From NCBI GenBank assembly GCA_910575775.1, contig CAJTEY010000036.1, positions 1-42,452 of the forward strand: a stretch of DNA of 42,452 bases. Reading direction: 5' to 3'. Source of the DNA: Lachnospiraceae bacterium (lineage in GTDB: Bacteria; Bacillota; Clostridia; Lachnospirales; Lachnospiraceae). Below are positions 30,330-38,396 of this stretch, piece after piece. How positions within the stretch are numbered: the first letter of the stretch is position 1; the number at the start of each line of letters is the position of its first letter. The position numbers and the translations under genes are program-made. Under the pieces are notes generated by a model. The model made no database searches. It was not told where the DNA came from and saw only the letters and a list, made by a program, of their open reading frames with translations.

Positions 30330-32213
30330 TCAGCCCACACTCGTCTCTGTCATATCCATCTCCAGAGCAATCGCGCAGCGATACCTGGTCAGAGCACCGG
30401 ACAACCTGGTTTCCAGCAGATACTTCTCCTGATTGAAGTCGATATCGAACTGATTAAATCTCGTGATCTCGCCACCTTTGGTAGAACCGATGGTGTAATC
30501 AGCCATGTTCACAAAGATTCCGAGAAGTTCCTTGGTCTTATTATCAGAAGTCTCCCTGGTCAGACCATCGAATTGCTCAGCCGTATGGATTTCGCCGACA
30601 TTCAGAGCTTTTGCCAGATCCGCAACGGTATCATAGATACGGCGGCCATTCATGTCCCTAGCAAGCAGCATGATGTTTACGAGATGAGGCGTGCAGTAGA
30701 AATCAGGCTGGCCGGTTCCTTTGTATTTCTCCCTGGAATAGAGTGCCGCACGGATAATCGCTTCCGCATAGATGTAGTTCTCGCTGAAATTGGCACCGGT
30801 ATTCGTACCCTGGAGTTCCTTCTTAGCGCCGTTAATGTCAACATCCACATGCATCGTGAAGAACTCATCGTCGCCCCAGATCGGACGGATATGAGTCTCG
30901 TCAATCTTGCCATCAGCGCCGGGAAGTCTTCCATCACCAACCATGACTGCAATGGCGATCTCCTCGTTCAGCTTCTCCCGCATATCCTGATAGATATAGT
31001 CGGCAACCTCGAAGTCCGTAATGTCAACAATGTCGTCACGGTTCAGCTTATCCTTAACGAAGACGGTCTGCGGGTCTGTGGTTCTGTTATACAGGGTCAT
31101 GTTGCCGCGCTCTTCTTTCTTGGAGCCTTTCTTATAACCTCTTGCACGAAGCTGGTCGGAACGGGCATCCATCTGACGGGTACGGATACGGCTGAATGGC
31201 GTCTTATAAGCCTTGCTCATTACCGAAGTAACCCAGCCCTGATCGCGGGTAATCCTTTCGGGAGCACCGGGGCGGACATCTCTGAAATCGGGGAACAGTT
31301 TCTCGATGTCAGCAATGCCATGAACAAGTACATCATCAACATCCATACCGCTGTGCTCCAAAGTCTCCCGGTTCTGTTCCAGATAAATGTTAAGAGCTGT
31401 ACGCAAAGAACCGACGCTGTTGCTCTTGGCAAGGTTAATGATATCTACCTGATCGGCGTGGCTGAGGAAAGTATTCTCCTGAACAGCTCCCTGGTCAAAT
31501 ACGTTATGTTTCATAGTTTTGTTACCTCCTTTATTGTTTTCGTCATCGTCGTCATCCGGCTCGTCTTTTTCTTCCAAAGCCGCAGCGATCATTGCATATG
31601 CGGCATTCTGCTGCTTTTCTGTCAAGGTGTTCCATACATCACCGACCGTCTCGTCATCTTCGACTTTCGGTTCAGGGTCTTTCTTTTCCCCTTCTTTTTT
31701 TGCCTCCGGTTCAGGTTCCGGATCTTTCTTTTGTTTTTCCTTCTCCGGATCATCGGCAGAATGATAGAGCATGATGTTTTCATCGTAGTTAATGATCAGT
31801 TCATCCTCTGCTTCCATTCCATGAACCATCACAGTATCAATAAATGCGCCGGGGTTTGCGCCAGCAAGAACAAGGCTAAGCTCACGGATAACACCGTGAA
31901 CAACGTCATGTCCTGTCTGCTTTAACTGATTCGCCCAAATAGACAATGAAACGACGTCGCCATGCTGTACCAGTTCCTTGGCAGTCTTGCCGGATTCTGT
32001 TTCATTAAAAGTACAGTAGGCATATACGCCATCTTCCCTGTTTTCGAGCAATGCGTGACCGAGTACATTATCCTGCGAATTATGCTGATGATTCCAAACA
32101 AGACTGACAGTTTTTCCGTTCTGTCCTTTGAAAGCATCTTTTCGGATAATCCGTCCATCGGCACAGCGCAGGTCGTTTCTAGTGGCCCATCCACTAAAAT
32201 CGCACTTTACCAT
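30330..32213 (-). CDS. Prohead protease-major capsid protein fusion
   Basis: A 627-residue fusion. Residues 1-150 are an S78 (HK97-type) prohead protease with VSLVWNHQHN (His42 or His44), GDVVSLSIWANQ (Ser89 or Ser91) and VIRELSLVLAGANPGA, the three blocks of the family. A Lys/Glu/Pro-rich disordered linker covers about 155-225. Residues 234-627 are an HK97-fold major capsid protein (VFDQGAVQENTFLSHADQVD, RGNMTLYNRTTDPQTVFVKD, YIYAEAIIRAALYSREKYKG). An internal ATG at 31514, preceded by AAAGGAGG, would make capsid protein alone. The fusion would be a minor product that carries protease into the prohead. It replaces the separate genes of HK97. Confidence 0.9.
   Translation of the reverse strand: MVKCDFSGWATRNDLRCADGRIIRKDAFKGQNGKTVSLVWNHQHNSQDNVLGHALLENREDGVYAYCTFNETESGKTAKELVQHGDVVSLSIWANQLKQTGHDVVHGVIRELSLVLAGANPGAFIDTVMVHGMEAEDELIINYDENIMLYHSADDPEKEKQKKDPEPEPEAKKEGEKKDPEPKVEDDETVGDVWNTLTEKQQNAAYAMIAAALEEKDEPDDDDDENNKGGNKTMKHNVFDQGAVQENTFLSHADQVDIINLAKSNSVGSLRTALNIYLEQNRETLEHSGMDVDDVLVHGIADIEKLFPDFRDVRPGAPERITRDQGWVTSVMSKAYKTPFSRIRTRQMDARSDQLRARGYKKGSKKEERGNMTLYNRTTDPQTVFVKDKLNRDDIVDITDFEVADYIYQDMREKLNEEIAIAVMVGDGRLPGADGKIDETHIRPIWGDDEFFTMHVDVDINGAKKELQGTNTGANFSENYIYAEAIIRAALYSREKYKGTGQPDFYCTPHLVNIMLLARDMNGRRIYDTVADLAKALNVGEIHTAEQFDGLTRETSDNKTKELLGIFVNMADYTIGSTKGGEITRFNQFDIDFNQEKYLLETRLSGALTRYRCAIALEMDMTETSVG
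31512..31530 (-). promoter_or_regulatory. Internal ribosome binding site for free capsid protein
   Basis: Within the fusion gene the minus strand reads AAAGGAGGTAACAAAACTATG, with a near-perfect Shine-Dalgarno 9 nt before the Met at 31514. Translation from it gives a 394-residue capsid protein (30330-31514). The linker is Asp/Asn-rich around it, so the site is not simply a by-product of conserved coding. Confidence 0.8.
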
Positions 32214-32228
32214 TTTGAATTACCTCCT

Positions 32229-33074
32229 TCATTTCTTTTTGTTTGACTTCCTCTTACGTTTAGACACCTTAGGCATTTCAGCAGCAATCCTATCAAACTC
32301 TCTCTGATAGATCTCCTCATATGTCTGGTCGATGGATTCCTTTGCAGCTTTATAAGCTTCTCTAGCTGCTGCGACAGCCGTTTTAAGATCATTGCTGACT
32401 TGTTGCCTCTCTGCTGAAGCGTCAGAAGAATTACTTTGCCTTTCAGATTTGGTATCTTCTGTAATTTGCTGTTTTCTGTTCGTTGCCGTGTTTCGGACAT
32501 TGTCTTTATCAGAATTAGAGCGGTCGCTTAACTTATCCTTGTCTGATTTGGCATCTGAACGAAGCTTCGCAATTTTTTCATTCCTCTCGGCAATCCGTTT
32601 AGACTTTTCAGCCTTAGAAAGGCCATCCGGAATAGGAATACTCATGAGCTTTTCGATTTCCGATTCTTTTTTCGCCTCCACTCGCTGTTTCTTTTTCTCA
32701 GTTTCAGCTCCGATTTTTTCCAAATCAGATTTCTTTCTTTCGTCAATGGTCTTTTTCTGTTGCGAAGCTCTTTGTGATAAAGCCTCATTCAACTCTTTCA
32801 AACGAGATGAGATTCTTTCACGCATCGCCTTTGCGTTACTTCTAAATTCCTCAGTTCTCTGCTTTTTTATTTCCTGTTCAGCTTCTACTTTGGTCTTTTT
32901 CTCATTCTTAATTTCGTTTTTTGTATAGGACCAGACTTTCTTCCCTTCATCGGATAACTTCCTAACGGAACGGCGTTCTTTCAGTTCACGATTCTTCATG
33001 TAATACTCGTGAGCTTTAACAGGATCATAGTACGGAGAAGCATAATGCTGGAGATTGGGCATATTATCCATCAT
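32229..33074 (-). CDS. Coiled-coil head-associated protein (YYDPVKAHEYY motif)
   Basis: A 281-residue protein starting MMDNMPNLQHYASPYYDPVK; the ATG at 33074 (or 33071) follows AGAGGTGG and overlaps the portal stop. After the motif YYDPVKAHEYYMKNRELKER, almost the whole length is one Lys/Glu/Arg-rich helix suited to a long coiled coil or scaffold (KNEIKNEKKTKVEAEQEIKK, then KQQITEDTKSERQ), ending in a basic tail (SKRKRKSNKKK). The YYDP-KAHEYY---ELK motif recurs in head-region proteins of Clostridia phages. It lies between portal and capsid genes, so a scaffold or DNA-associated internal head protein is likely; inference. Confidence 0.72.
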   Translation of the reverse strand: MMDNMPNLQHYASPYYDPVKAHEYYMKNRELKERRSVRKLSDEGKKVWSYTKNEIKNEKKTKVEAEQEIKKQRTEEFRSNAKAMRERISSRLKELNEALSQRASQQKKTIDERKKSDLEKIGAETEKKKQRVEAKKESEIEKLMSIPIPDGLSKAEKSKRIAERNEKIAKLRSDAKSDKDKLSDRSNSDKDNVRNTATNRKQQITEDTKSERQSNSSDASAERQQVSNDLKTAVAAAREAYKAAKESIDQTYEEIYQREFDRIAAEMPKVSKRKRKSNKKK

Positions 33075-34431
33075 CGTCAACCACCTCTCCCTCTTCGCCC
33101 TCAGACAGATAGCCGTCAATTATAGAGTTTATCTGGTCTTCCAGACTATTAAGCAAATCGTTCACAATGAAATCTTCTTCGCTCTCTTCCACACTTGATT
33201 GATCTGTCGTGGGATTCTGTCCGTTTAAACCGCCTTCGTTTGGCTGGCTGATATTACTGTTCACCAGTTCATCTGCTTTTGGATCGGAAGACGGACGCAT
33301 ACCAATGACCTGCCTGATTTCATTAGATGTCATGATTTCGTTTCTCGTAAACTTGTCTGCAATTTCAGCAATGCTGTCTACCGGAACAAGCTTGAACGGG
33401 TCTCTGAAATACATAATGTCCTGTTTCTGAGACCGCGCAGTTTTTGTAAGAAACTTCCGTTTCATTTCATCCACAATAGCTGACACAATAGGCTCTATGG
33501 TCCTACTGTAATAATTGAGCATTGTTTTTTCATCAGCAGTGCCATCAAGAATACTCTGGGTAATGCCGAGCTGACTAAATAACAAAGAAGTCAAATACTC
33601 AATCTGCTTCATGAGGTTGTTCTCAAGAGAACGGTTCAACTGTGTGATACGCTCCGTACCATCTGTATAAGCGATTCCATATTTAGAACCGGCTAACTGC
33701 TGCTCAATGTCCCTTCTTCTATTTTCAGCCTGTAGTCTCCGAGCCTCTGTCTTAATTACATATGGAAGCTGAATAATCAAATCGAGCTTACCGGAAGCCG
33801 TTTGTTCATCTGTCACATCCAATAAACTTAATTTTCTTACCAAGCGTTTCATAGTTGAATTTGGCTCGTTAATTACGGCATAAAGAGGATTTTCAATTAT
33901 GCAGACAAAACGTTTCGGAAGAAGAATATCCTCCTTTTCTCCTTTCCGCTCGTTGTAGACACGAAGTCTCACATGGCTGGGATACCATTCTAATATCTTA
34001 GCAACCCTGAGAGAATTAATATCAAAAGAACCGGGCAGACCATCTTCCGGATCATCATCCGTATCTACCGGAACGAGGGCAATACACCCCTCATCCAACA
34101 GTGACATAACGGTATCCTGTATAAATGCCCTGCCTGTCTGATCAAGATTTGCTTCTAATGATAAGCAGTTGTTAAAAGGGGAATTAATGATTTCAAGAAA
34201 TCGCCCATTCTTATCCAAACGGACATGCTTTATATCAATAGCAGCCACATCCAATGCGATACGATTAAAAACAGAGGTAACGATTGAACGTTCATTCCCC
34301 ATGGAGAATCTTGGACGGTCGGGTCTATATCCATAACCACTACCTATGTTCATAAAAGACCGCGTCGGATCTTTATTACTTGTAAAAGCGTTCCAAGCAT
34401 GTTTCAGCCTGGAACCAAATGAAAATTCCAT
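33064..34431 (-). CDS. Portal protein (HK97-like)
   Basis: A 455-residue portal protein, the ring at the capsid vertex through which DNA enters and leaves. It has an N-terminal NERSIVTSVFNRIALDVAAI, the mid part VRLRVYNERKGEKEDILLPK with FVCIIENPLYAVINEPNSTM, the stem and helix region LFSQLGITQSILDGTADEKT and the clip segment FLTKTARSQKQDIMYFRDPF. LGI-Q-ILDGTA and LNYYSRTIEP are strong HK97 portal patterns. The C-terminal tail (about 395-455) is acidic and disordered (SVEESEEDFI, EGEEGEVVDDDG). It ends inside the coiled-coil gene start. It follows the HHG-motif protein. Confidence 0.93.
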   Translation of the reverse strand: MEFSFGSRLKHAWNAFTSNKDPTRSFMNIGSGYGYRPDRPRFSMGNERSIVTSVFNRIALDVAAIDIKHVRLDKNGRFLEIINSPFNNCLSLEANLDQTGRAFIQDTVMSLLDEGCIALVPVDTDDDPEDGLPGSFDINSLRVAKILEWYPSHVRLRVYNERKGEKEDILLPKRFVCIIENPLYAVINEPNSTMKRLVRKLSLLDVTDEQTASGKLDLIIQLPYVIKTEARRLQAENRRRDIEQQLAGSKYGIAYTDGTERITQLNRSLENNLMKQIEYLTSLLFSQLGITQSILDGTADEKTMLNYYSRTIEPIVSAIVDEMKRKFLTKTARSQKQDIMYFRDPFKLVPVDSIAEIADKFTRNEIMTSNEIRQVIGMRPSSDPKADELVNSNISQPNEGGLNGQNPTTDQSSVEESEEDFIVNDLLNSLEDQINSIIDGYLSEGEEGEVVDDDG

Positions 34432-34444
34432 TTATGATCACCCC

Positions 34445-34894
34445 CTATGCTTTATCCAAAACGGTTTTCTTATAAGCCACTCTGCCGGATGACCATACTC
34501 CGTTTTTCAACTGCGATATGTTATAACCTTCGTCGGCGAGCGCCATCATGACGCCCACTTCTCCACGCTTCGCTACAAACTGAATAACTTTTCCGGATGG
34601 AGAGCGTAAATTAGATACCGATTGACTCATGAGTTCGGCTTTTTTCCTGTTATACGCAGTTATAGTCGAGGCGCTCAGCTTACCAGACTTCGTAACCGCA
34701 TTTGAATCCTTCATTAGTTCATTCGCATACTTGTTAAGTTCCCTGGAAGTCTTCTTCTCGGCTTGTGCTATGATCTTGTCACTCTTTTTGGCAATCCATT
34801 TTGAATCTTTCCTGTTAAGATTTCCAAGCTGTCCCGATGTTCGCCGGACACCCCACTTCATTCCGAGAATTCCATGGTGTTTAAGTTCAGACAA
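34445..34894 (-). CDS. Head-associated protein with HHGILGMKWGVRR motif
   Basis: A 149-residue protein with TTG start at 34894 after AAGGAGGTG: MSELKHHGILGMKWGVRRTS. The longer in-frame start at 34954 lies in the terminator hairpin and is rejected. The first 20 residues are a motif that recurs in head-region proteins of Firmicutes phages. The rest is helical and basic (KWIAKKSDKIIAQAEKKTSR, then LNKYANELMKDSNA), with RSPSGKVIQFVAKRGEVGVM near the end. No enzyme motif. It lies between large terminase and portal, so it probably is a minor head or packaged protein. See the findings for the shared motif. Confidence 0.72.
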   Translation of the reverse strand: MSELKHHGILGMKWGVRRTSGQLGNLNRKDSKWIAKKSDKIIAQAEKKTSRELNKYANELMKDSNAVTKSGKLSASTITAYNRKKAELMSQSVSNLRSPSGKVIQFVAKRGEVGVMMALADEGYNISQLKNGVWSSGRVAYKKTVLDKA

Positions 34895-34920
34895 CGCACT
34901 CACCTCCTTATCAATTTTTT

Positions 34921-34951
34921 GGCATAAAAAAAGAACCCCTATCGGTTCCGT
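34921..34951 (-). terminator. Terminator-like hairpin after large terminase (dispersed repeat, copy 2)
   Basis: On the minus strand GAACC (34948-34944) pairs with GGTTC (34937-34933), loop of about 6 nt, followed by seven T's. The plus-strand context GGCATAAAAAAAGAACC is the same as at 30269. The stem is weaker, so it is probably leaky. Confidence 0.7.
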
Positions 34952-34965
34952 CATTTCATCAAAGA

Positions 34966-36711
34966 TTACTCAAAAGCATCTCTGTTAAGTTTGTACGCTA
35001 TATATGCGTCCATCATCGCAGCGACAGCATCAATCTTCTGATCGCCACGTTTCTTATACAATTTCCTGTTTCCGTTGGTATCCTCCAAGGTGATACAGTT
35101 TCCCATACAGAAAGTCATGAGTTCTTCGTCAAACAGCAGCATCCGTTCCTCGGATAACTTTTTCAACTCACCCAAAGGAACCGATTCTGTTTTTGCCCCC
35201 TGAATCACTTTTTCAATTCCGAATGGTCCATTTTCGGAAGCCCACCTCTCAACGAACTCTTTCGCATTATACGGATCATACCCAAAGCAACGAATGTCAT
35301 ACCCACTCTTAACAATGTACTCGTCAAGATCTTCATAAACAAGCAGCATATCCAGAACAGTGCCTTCCATAACAATAAGACTGCCTTCTTTTATGAATTG
35401 GTCGTATTTGATTCTTAACGCCGCCGGAAGTTTCATAAGAGTCAGTTCAGAAATGTATGCCCTTGTTTTGACACCGAACGCCCCACCAGAAAGAGGGAAA
35501 AGAAATGAGAAATCACAGAAATCATCGCCTCTTGATAAGTCTGCACCCATGGAACAGGGCATTTGCCAGTATTCCCGTTTACGATGCGGAAGAGTTTCTT
35601 CATATGTAAAGTAATATGTGTATCCTTCCATCGGAAGGCCAAAACGTTTTGCAAGAATATCATTTCTCGCCGCAGGAGCGTTCTCAGCTCTTTCCACATC
35701 TCTCTGATATGTATCATATGTGACAGTAATGCCAAGATTCGGATTTGCTTTTGGCCACATATCCGGATTACCGACTTCATCCACAGAATCCAGCTTATAC
35801 CACCATATAGAAGTATGGATGTCGCGATACTCTCCTTTCAGAATTTTCATCAATTCCATTTTGATTGTATCGCCGCTTCCGTTACGGACTGTGCCCTCAG
35901 AACTCACCGCAACAATAAGCCAATCATCAACTTTAGAAGCGCCCTGCTCAATAGCACCGACAACATCTTCCCTAACGTCCCCAGAAAGCCATTCATCAAT
36001 CGTAGCTAACTTTGGTCTCATACCCTGAAGCTTATCTATTGACATCGGACGGATTTCAAGAAGCGAACCTGTCAGGAAATTCTCGATTCCCTTTTTTGTG
36101 GAAGCCAGTTTCATTCGATTTGCTTTCGAGCCAGTGGTATTTTGCAAAGAGCCTTCTGTAAGGAAAGCGAACAACGGACCTCTTGAACGGGTAATGGCTG
36201 TTCTTATTGGCGACATTACTTCCTCTGCCTGTTTCATGGTAGGGGCAGTAGTCATCTGATATGTTGTCGATGTGTCGATATTGAGAAAGTAACTCTGAAG
36301 ACAGGATTCGTACAATGACTTAGAAGCACCTCTCCCAACGATAAGATACTGCTTGTTGATAAGCCGCTTCTTTATCCATTTATTGACATAGTGTCCGCCA
36401 TGTCCATCAGGATTTGGTTCGTAGATGCTTCTTTCTTCATAATAATACCATCCGAAAATTTGTTCCGCCCATAGTTTAAACGAATCAAGAAGAATGAGGT
36501 CAGAACCATCAGTAAGTGTAAGCTCGCCCTCACAATAACGAACCCACCCTTCGACAGCTTCATCATCGTAATAGATTCCAGGGTCTGCTATCAGCTCATC
36601 AATCCGGTTCATCTCCAATTCTATCTCATGACAGATTGGAATTTTGCCTCTAAGTACGGCATCTCGAAACATGCCGTAGTATTTTGGAACGGCAGTATTC
36701 GATAACGCCAT
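34966..36711 (-). CDS. Terminase large subunit
   Basis: A 581-residue phage DNA-packaging motor of the HK97 (Terminase_1) type. The ATPase part has a relaxed Walker A, VGRGASKS (124-132), and Walker B LATIDEW (235-241). A C-motif region follows at LIVAVSSEGT. The nuclease part has the acidic motifs GADLSRGDDF, then GYDPYNAKEF, and DAVAAMMDAYIAY at the end. The length is normal. It docks on the portal, cuts concatemers and translocates DNA into the prohead. It is preceded by head proteins and followed by a leaky terminator. The separate small subunit lies 1.3 kb upstream, with an unusual set of genes between. Confidence 0.95.
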   Translation of the reverse strand: MALSNTAVPKYYGMFRDAVLRGKIPICHEIELEMNRIDELIADPGIYYDDEAVEGWVRYCEGELTLTDGSDLILLDSFKLWAEQIFGWYYYEERSIYEPNPDGHGGHYVNKWIKKRLINKQYLIVGRGASKSLYESCLQSYFLNIDTSTTYQMTTAPTMKQAEEVMSPIRTAITRSRGPLFAFLTEGSLQNTTGSKANRMKLASTKKGIENFLTGSLLEIRPMSIDKLQGMRPKLATIDEWLSGDVREDVVGAIEQGASKVDDWLIVAVSSEGTVRNGSGDTIKMELMKILKGEYRDIHTSIWWYKLDSVDEVGNPDMWPKANPNLGITVTYDTYQRDVERAENAPAARNDILAKRFGLPMEGYTYYFTYEETLPHRKREYWQMPCSMGADLSRGDDFCDFSFLFPLSGGAFGVKTRAYISELTLMKLPAALRIKYDQFIKEGSLIVMEGTVLDMLLVYEDLDEYIVKSGYDIRCFGYDPYNAKEFVERWASENGPFGIEKVIQGAKTESVPLGELKKLSEERMLLFDEELMTFCMGNCITLEDTNGNRKLYKKRGDQKIDAVAAMMDAYIAYKLNRDAFE

Positions 36712-36725
36712 AAACTTATTCTCCT

Positions 36726-37271
36726 TTAGTCGCTATTTGTTTTCCAAAATTTCCCGATCTTCTTATTGTCATTTGCCTGGAAGATTCTGGTTGACTCATC
36801 TTCTCCCACAGCTTTATCAAGCGCACGTTTTGCCTGGTTTAAGACAGCACCGGTTATGATAGCTTTTGTTGCTTTCTTAGGAGCTTCTTTGATACTTTCT
36901 TTTACTCCTTCCTTGACACCAGTAGATGCTTCCTTAATAGCCGTCTTAACATAGTTTTTACCCTTTTCAACGGCTTGCTGGGAAATGTCTTTCATCTTGA
37001 TATTTTTTACTTTATTTATCACACTCGCTATTTTTTCAGGATGCTTTGCTGCGTACACTGTCCCAGCCGCAACAGTAGCGGTCATAATTGTCGCAGCCGC
37101 AACCCTTTTTGCAAGTTTAACGTTTCTTTCACGTTGTTCTGCGTCGTTGTTTGAATCACCCTTACGATGCCTGCCTGCCGCAGTCAAACTTCCATCCTTA
37201 TTCTGATAACGACGGACGCCCCATTTCTGGCCTAAAACCCCGTGATGATAAAGTTCTCCACTATTAACCAT
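36726..37271 (-). CDS. Membrane-associated phage protein with HHGVLGQKWGVRR motif
   Basis: A 181-residue protein starting MVNSGELYHHGVLGQKWGVR. The ATG at 37271 follows GGAGGTG; the GTG at 37283 would overlap that site. The HHG-LG-KWGVRRY motif is followed by NKDGSLTAAGRHRK. A hydrophobic segment comes next (AAATIMTATVAAGTVYAA, about residues 52-69), and then a basic amphipathic part (VKNIKMKDISQQAVEKGKNY). Its start resembles that of the 34445 protein. A membrane segment in a head-region protein suggests an ejected or membrane-inserting protein at infection; this is inference. It lies between connector and large terminase. Confidence 0.7.
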   Translation of the reverse strand: MVNSGELYHHGVLGQKWGVRRYQNKDGSLTAAGRHRKGDSNNDAEQRERNVKLAKRVAAATIMTATVAAGTVYAAKHPEKIASVINKVKNIKMKDISQQAVEKGKNYVKTAIKEASTGVKEGVKESIKEAPKKATKAIITGAVLNQAKRALDKAVGEDESTRIFQANDNKKIGKFWKTNSD

Positions 37272-37288
37272 TTTGATTTTCACCTCCG

Positions 37289-37633
37289 TTATTCTTTCGA
37301 TGGATCGACCGCAACATTAAGCCGCCATTCCAATTCTTTGATCATCTGGTTTATCGCTTCAATAACCGCAGAACTGAGCGGCGGATCGAAAAGGAGTTTA
37401 ACCTTCAAATGTATGTAGCTCTTCACCATCTCGATCTTACCATCATCGCCGATAAAATCGTGCCACTCCCTCTCTTCGTCACTAATTGAAAAGCCATTGG
37501 AGGGACCAACACCAAGCTGGGTTAAAATTGAAAACACAGAATTAATGTGCATAATAATGTCAGCATCGAACTGCTTATACTCTTCTGGAATTCCAAGAAG
37601 TTTCTTTATTGATGTAAGTATGCTCTCCTCCAT
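37289..37633 (-). CDS. Head-tail connector protein (gp6-like)
   Basis: A 114-residue helical protein: MEESILTSIKKLLGIPEEYK, QFDADIIMHINSVFSILTQL, GVGPSNGFSISDEEREWHDF and ending MIKELEWRLNV. The pattern ILTSIKKLLGI-EEY--FD-DIIMHINS-F--L-QLGVGP and ELEWRLNVA is the gp6-like adaptor in Clostridia phages, which binds the portal as a ring. Position is unusual: it is upstream of the large terminase rather than after the capsid gene. It has AAAAGGAGAAAA upstream and begins the group connector, HHG protein, terminase. Confidence 0.82.
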   Translation of the reverse strand: MEESILTSIKKLLGIPEEYKQFDADIIMHINSVFSILTQLGVGPSNGFSISDEEREWHDFIGDDGKIEMVKSYIHLKVKLLFDPPLSSAVIEAINQMIKELEWRLNVAVDPSKE

Positions 37634-37648
37634 GATTTTTCTCCTTTT

Positions 37649-38062
37649 TTAATGCCTCCAAGGGCATGTATCATTTTTTGTTCTTTCTACTGGGGGTCTG
37701 CTTAAAAGATTTTCATCGCCATAGTGAATGGCATTATGAGTGGTGTGCTTTGTACAAATGACATTATTCGGGTCGAATACGCATGGATTGTTGTTGACAA
37801 TGTCCTCATAAGTTATTGGATTGATGTGGTGGATAATGATGGAACCAAAGATTTGAAATCCGTCAACCCCCAAGTCGCATCCATTGTCACGAATGATAAT
37901 CTCATTCCGAAATCTTTGCCATTCTCTTGAATGGTAAAATTCCTGATTGAGCCATCTTTTAAAACCGAACGTATCTTCCCCGACAGTTCCCAAAAGCCGG
38001 AGATATTGATAACGCTCCTCAAAAGTTGGGATTCTGATAAGCTCTGAATATGTTTTAATCAT
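37649..38062 (-). CDS. HNH endonuclease (packaging-associated)
   Basis: A 137-residue protein with ATG at 38062, inside the end of the small terminase gene. It has EFYHSREWQRFRNEIIIRDN, GCDLG, IIIHHINPITYEDI (the central HH of the HNH motif) and NVICTKHTTHNAIHYGDEN (Asn and final His). The zinc-knuckle cysteines common in phage HNH proteins are reduced to single Cys. HNH proteins beside terminase genes in HK97-like phages stimulate cos cleavage by the terminase, so it is likely a packaging factor rather than a homing nuclease. It overlaps the small terminase by 8 bp. Confidence 0.88.
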   Translation of the reverse strand: MIKTYSELIRIPTFEERYQYLRLLGTVGEDTFGFKRWLNQEFYHSREWQRFRNEIIIRDNGCDLGVDGFQIFGSIIIHHINPITYEDIVNNNPCVFDPNNVICTKHTTHNAIHYGDENLLSRPPVERTKNDTCPWRH

Positions 38063-38396
38063 CAGGCTCAAAGTCTCCCTGCCCGCTGTAGCTCCGAAAT
38101 GCCTTCATTGCTTCACCATACATTTCTTCAATCCTCTTTGCAGACTGTAACGATTGTGTTTTCGCTTCTATCAAGTCCTTCTGCTTTTCGAGAATTTCTT
38201 TTTCAATCCGTTCCTTTGTTGACCCCAGCTTTAAATAATGCGTTATGACCTGAGAAGAAGCAGTACCTTCCATCAACTGTTTCTCAGCAAGATCAATAGC
38301 CAAAGATATCATTTGGTTCTCCCGGGCCTCCGGTGATAAAGCCGGTCGCATTCTTCTCGAAGAATCAGAAGAACTTACAGCCTTGACTTTACTCAT
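38055..38396 (-). CDS. Terminase small subunit-like protein
   Basis: A 113-residue helical protein: MSKVKAVSSSDSSRRMRPAL, SPEARENQMISLAIDLAEKQ, LMEGTASSQVITHYLKLGST and EKEILEKQKDLIEAKTQSL. The pattern RPALSPEARE-QMISLA-DLAE-QL--GTAS-QVI-HYLKLGS is recurrent directly before packaging genes in Firmicutes phages. Its position before HNH and large terminase makes the DNA-recognition subunit likely. The C-terminal acidic end (GDFEPDD) may contact the large subunit. No classical helix-turn-helix is obvious, so the assignment is by pattern and place. Confidence 0.7.
   Translation of the reverse strand: MSKVKAVSSSDSSRRMRPALSPEARENQMISLAIDLAEKQLMEGTASSQVITHYLKLGSTKERIEKEILEKQKDLIEAKTQSLQSAKRIEEMYGEAMKAFRSYSGQGDFEPDD

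Noticed and set aside
30573..31925. 450-residue plus-strand frame opposite the capsid fusion
   Set aside because: Antisense shadow; the minus-strand fusion has clear protease and capsid patterns, and the shadow shows no domain.
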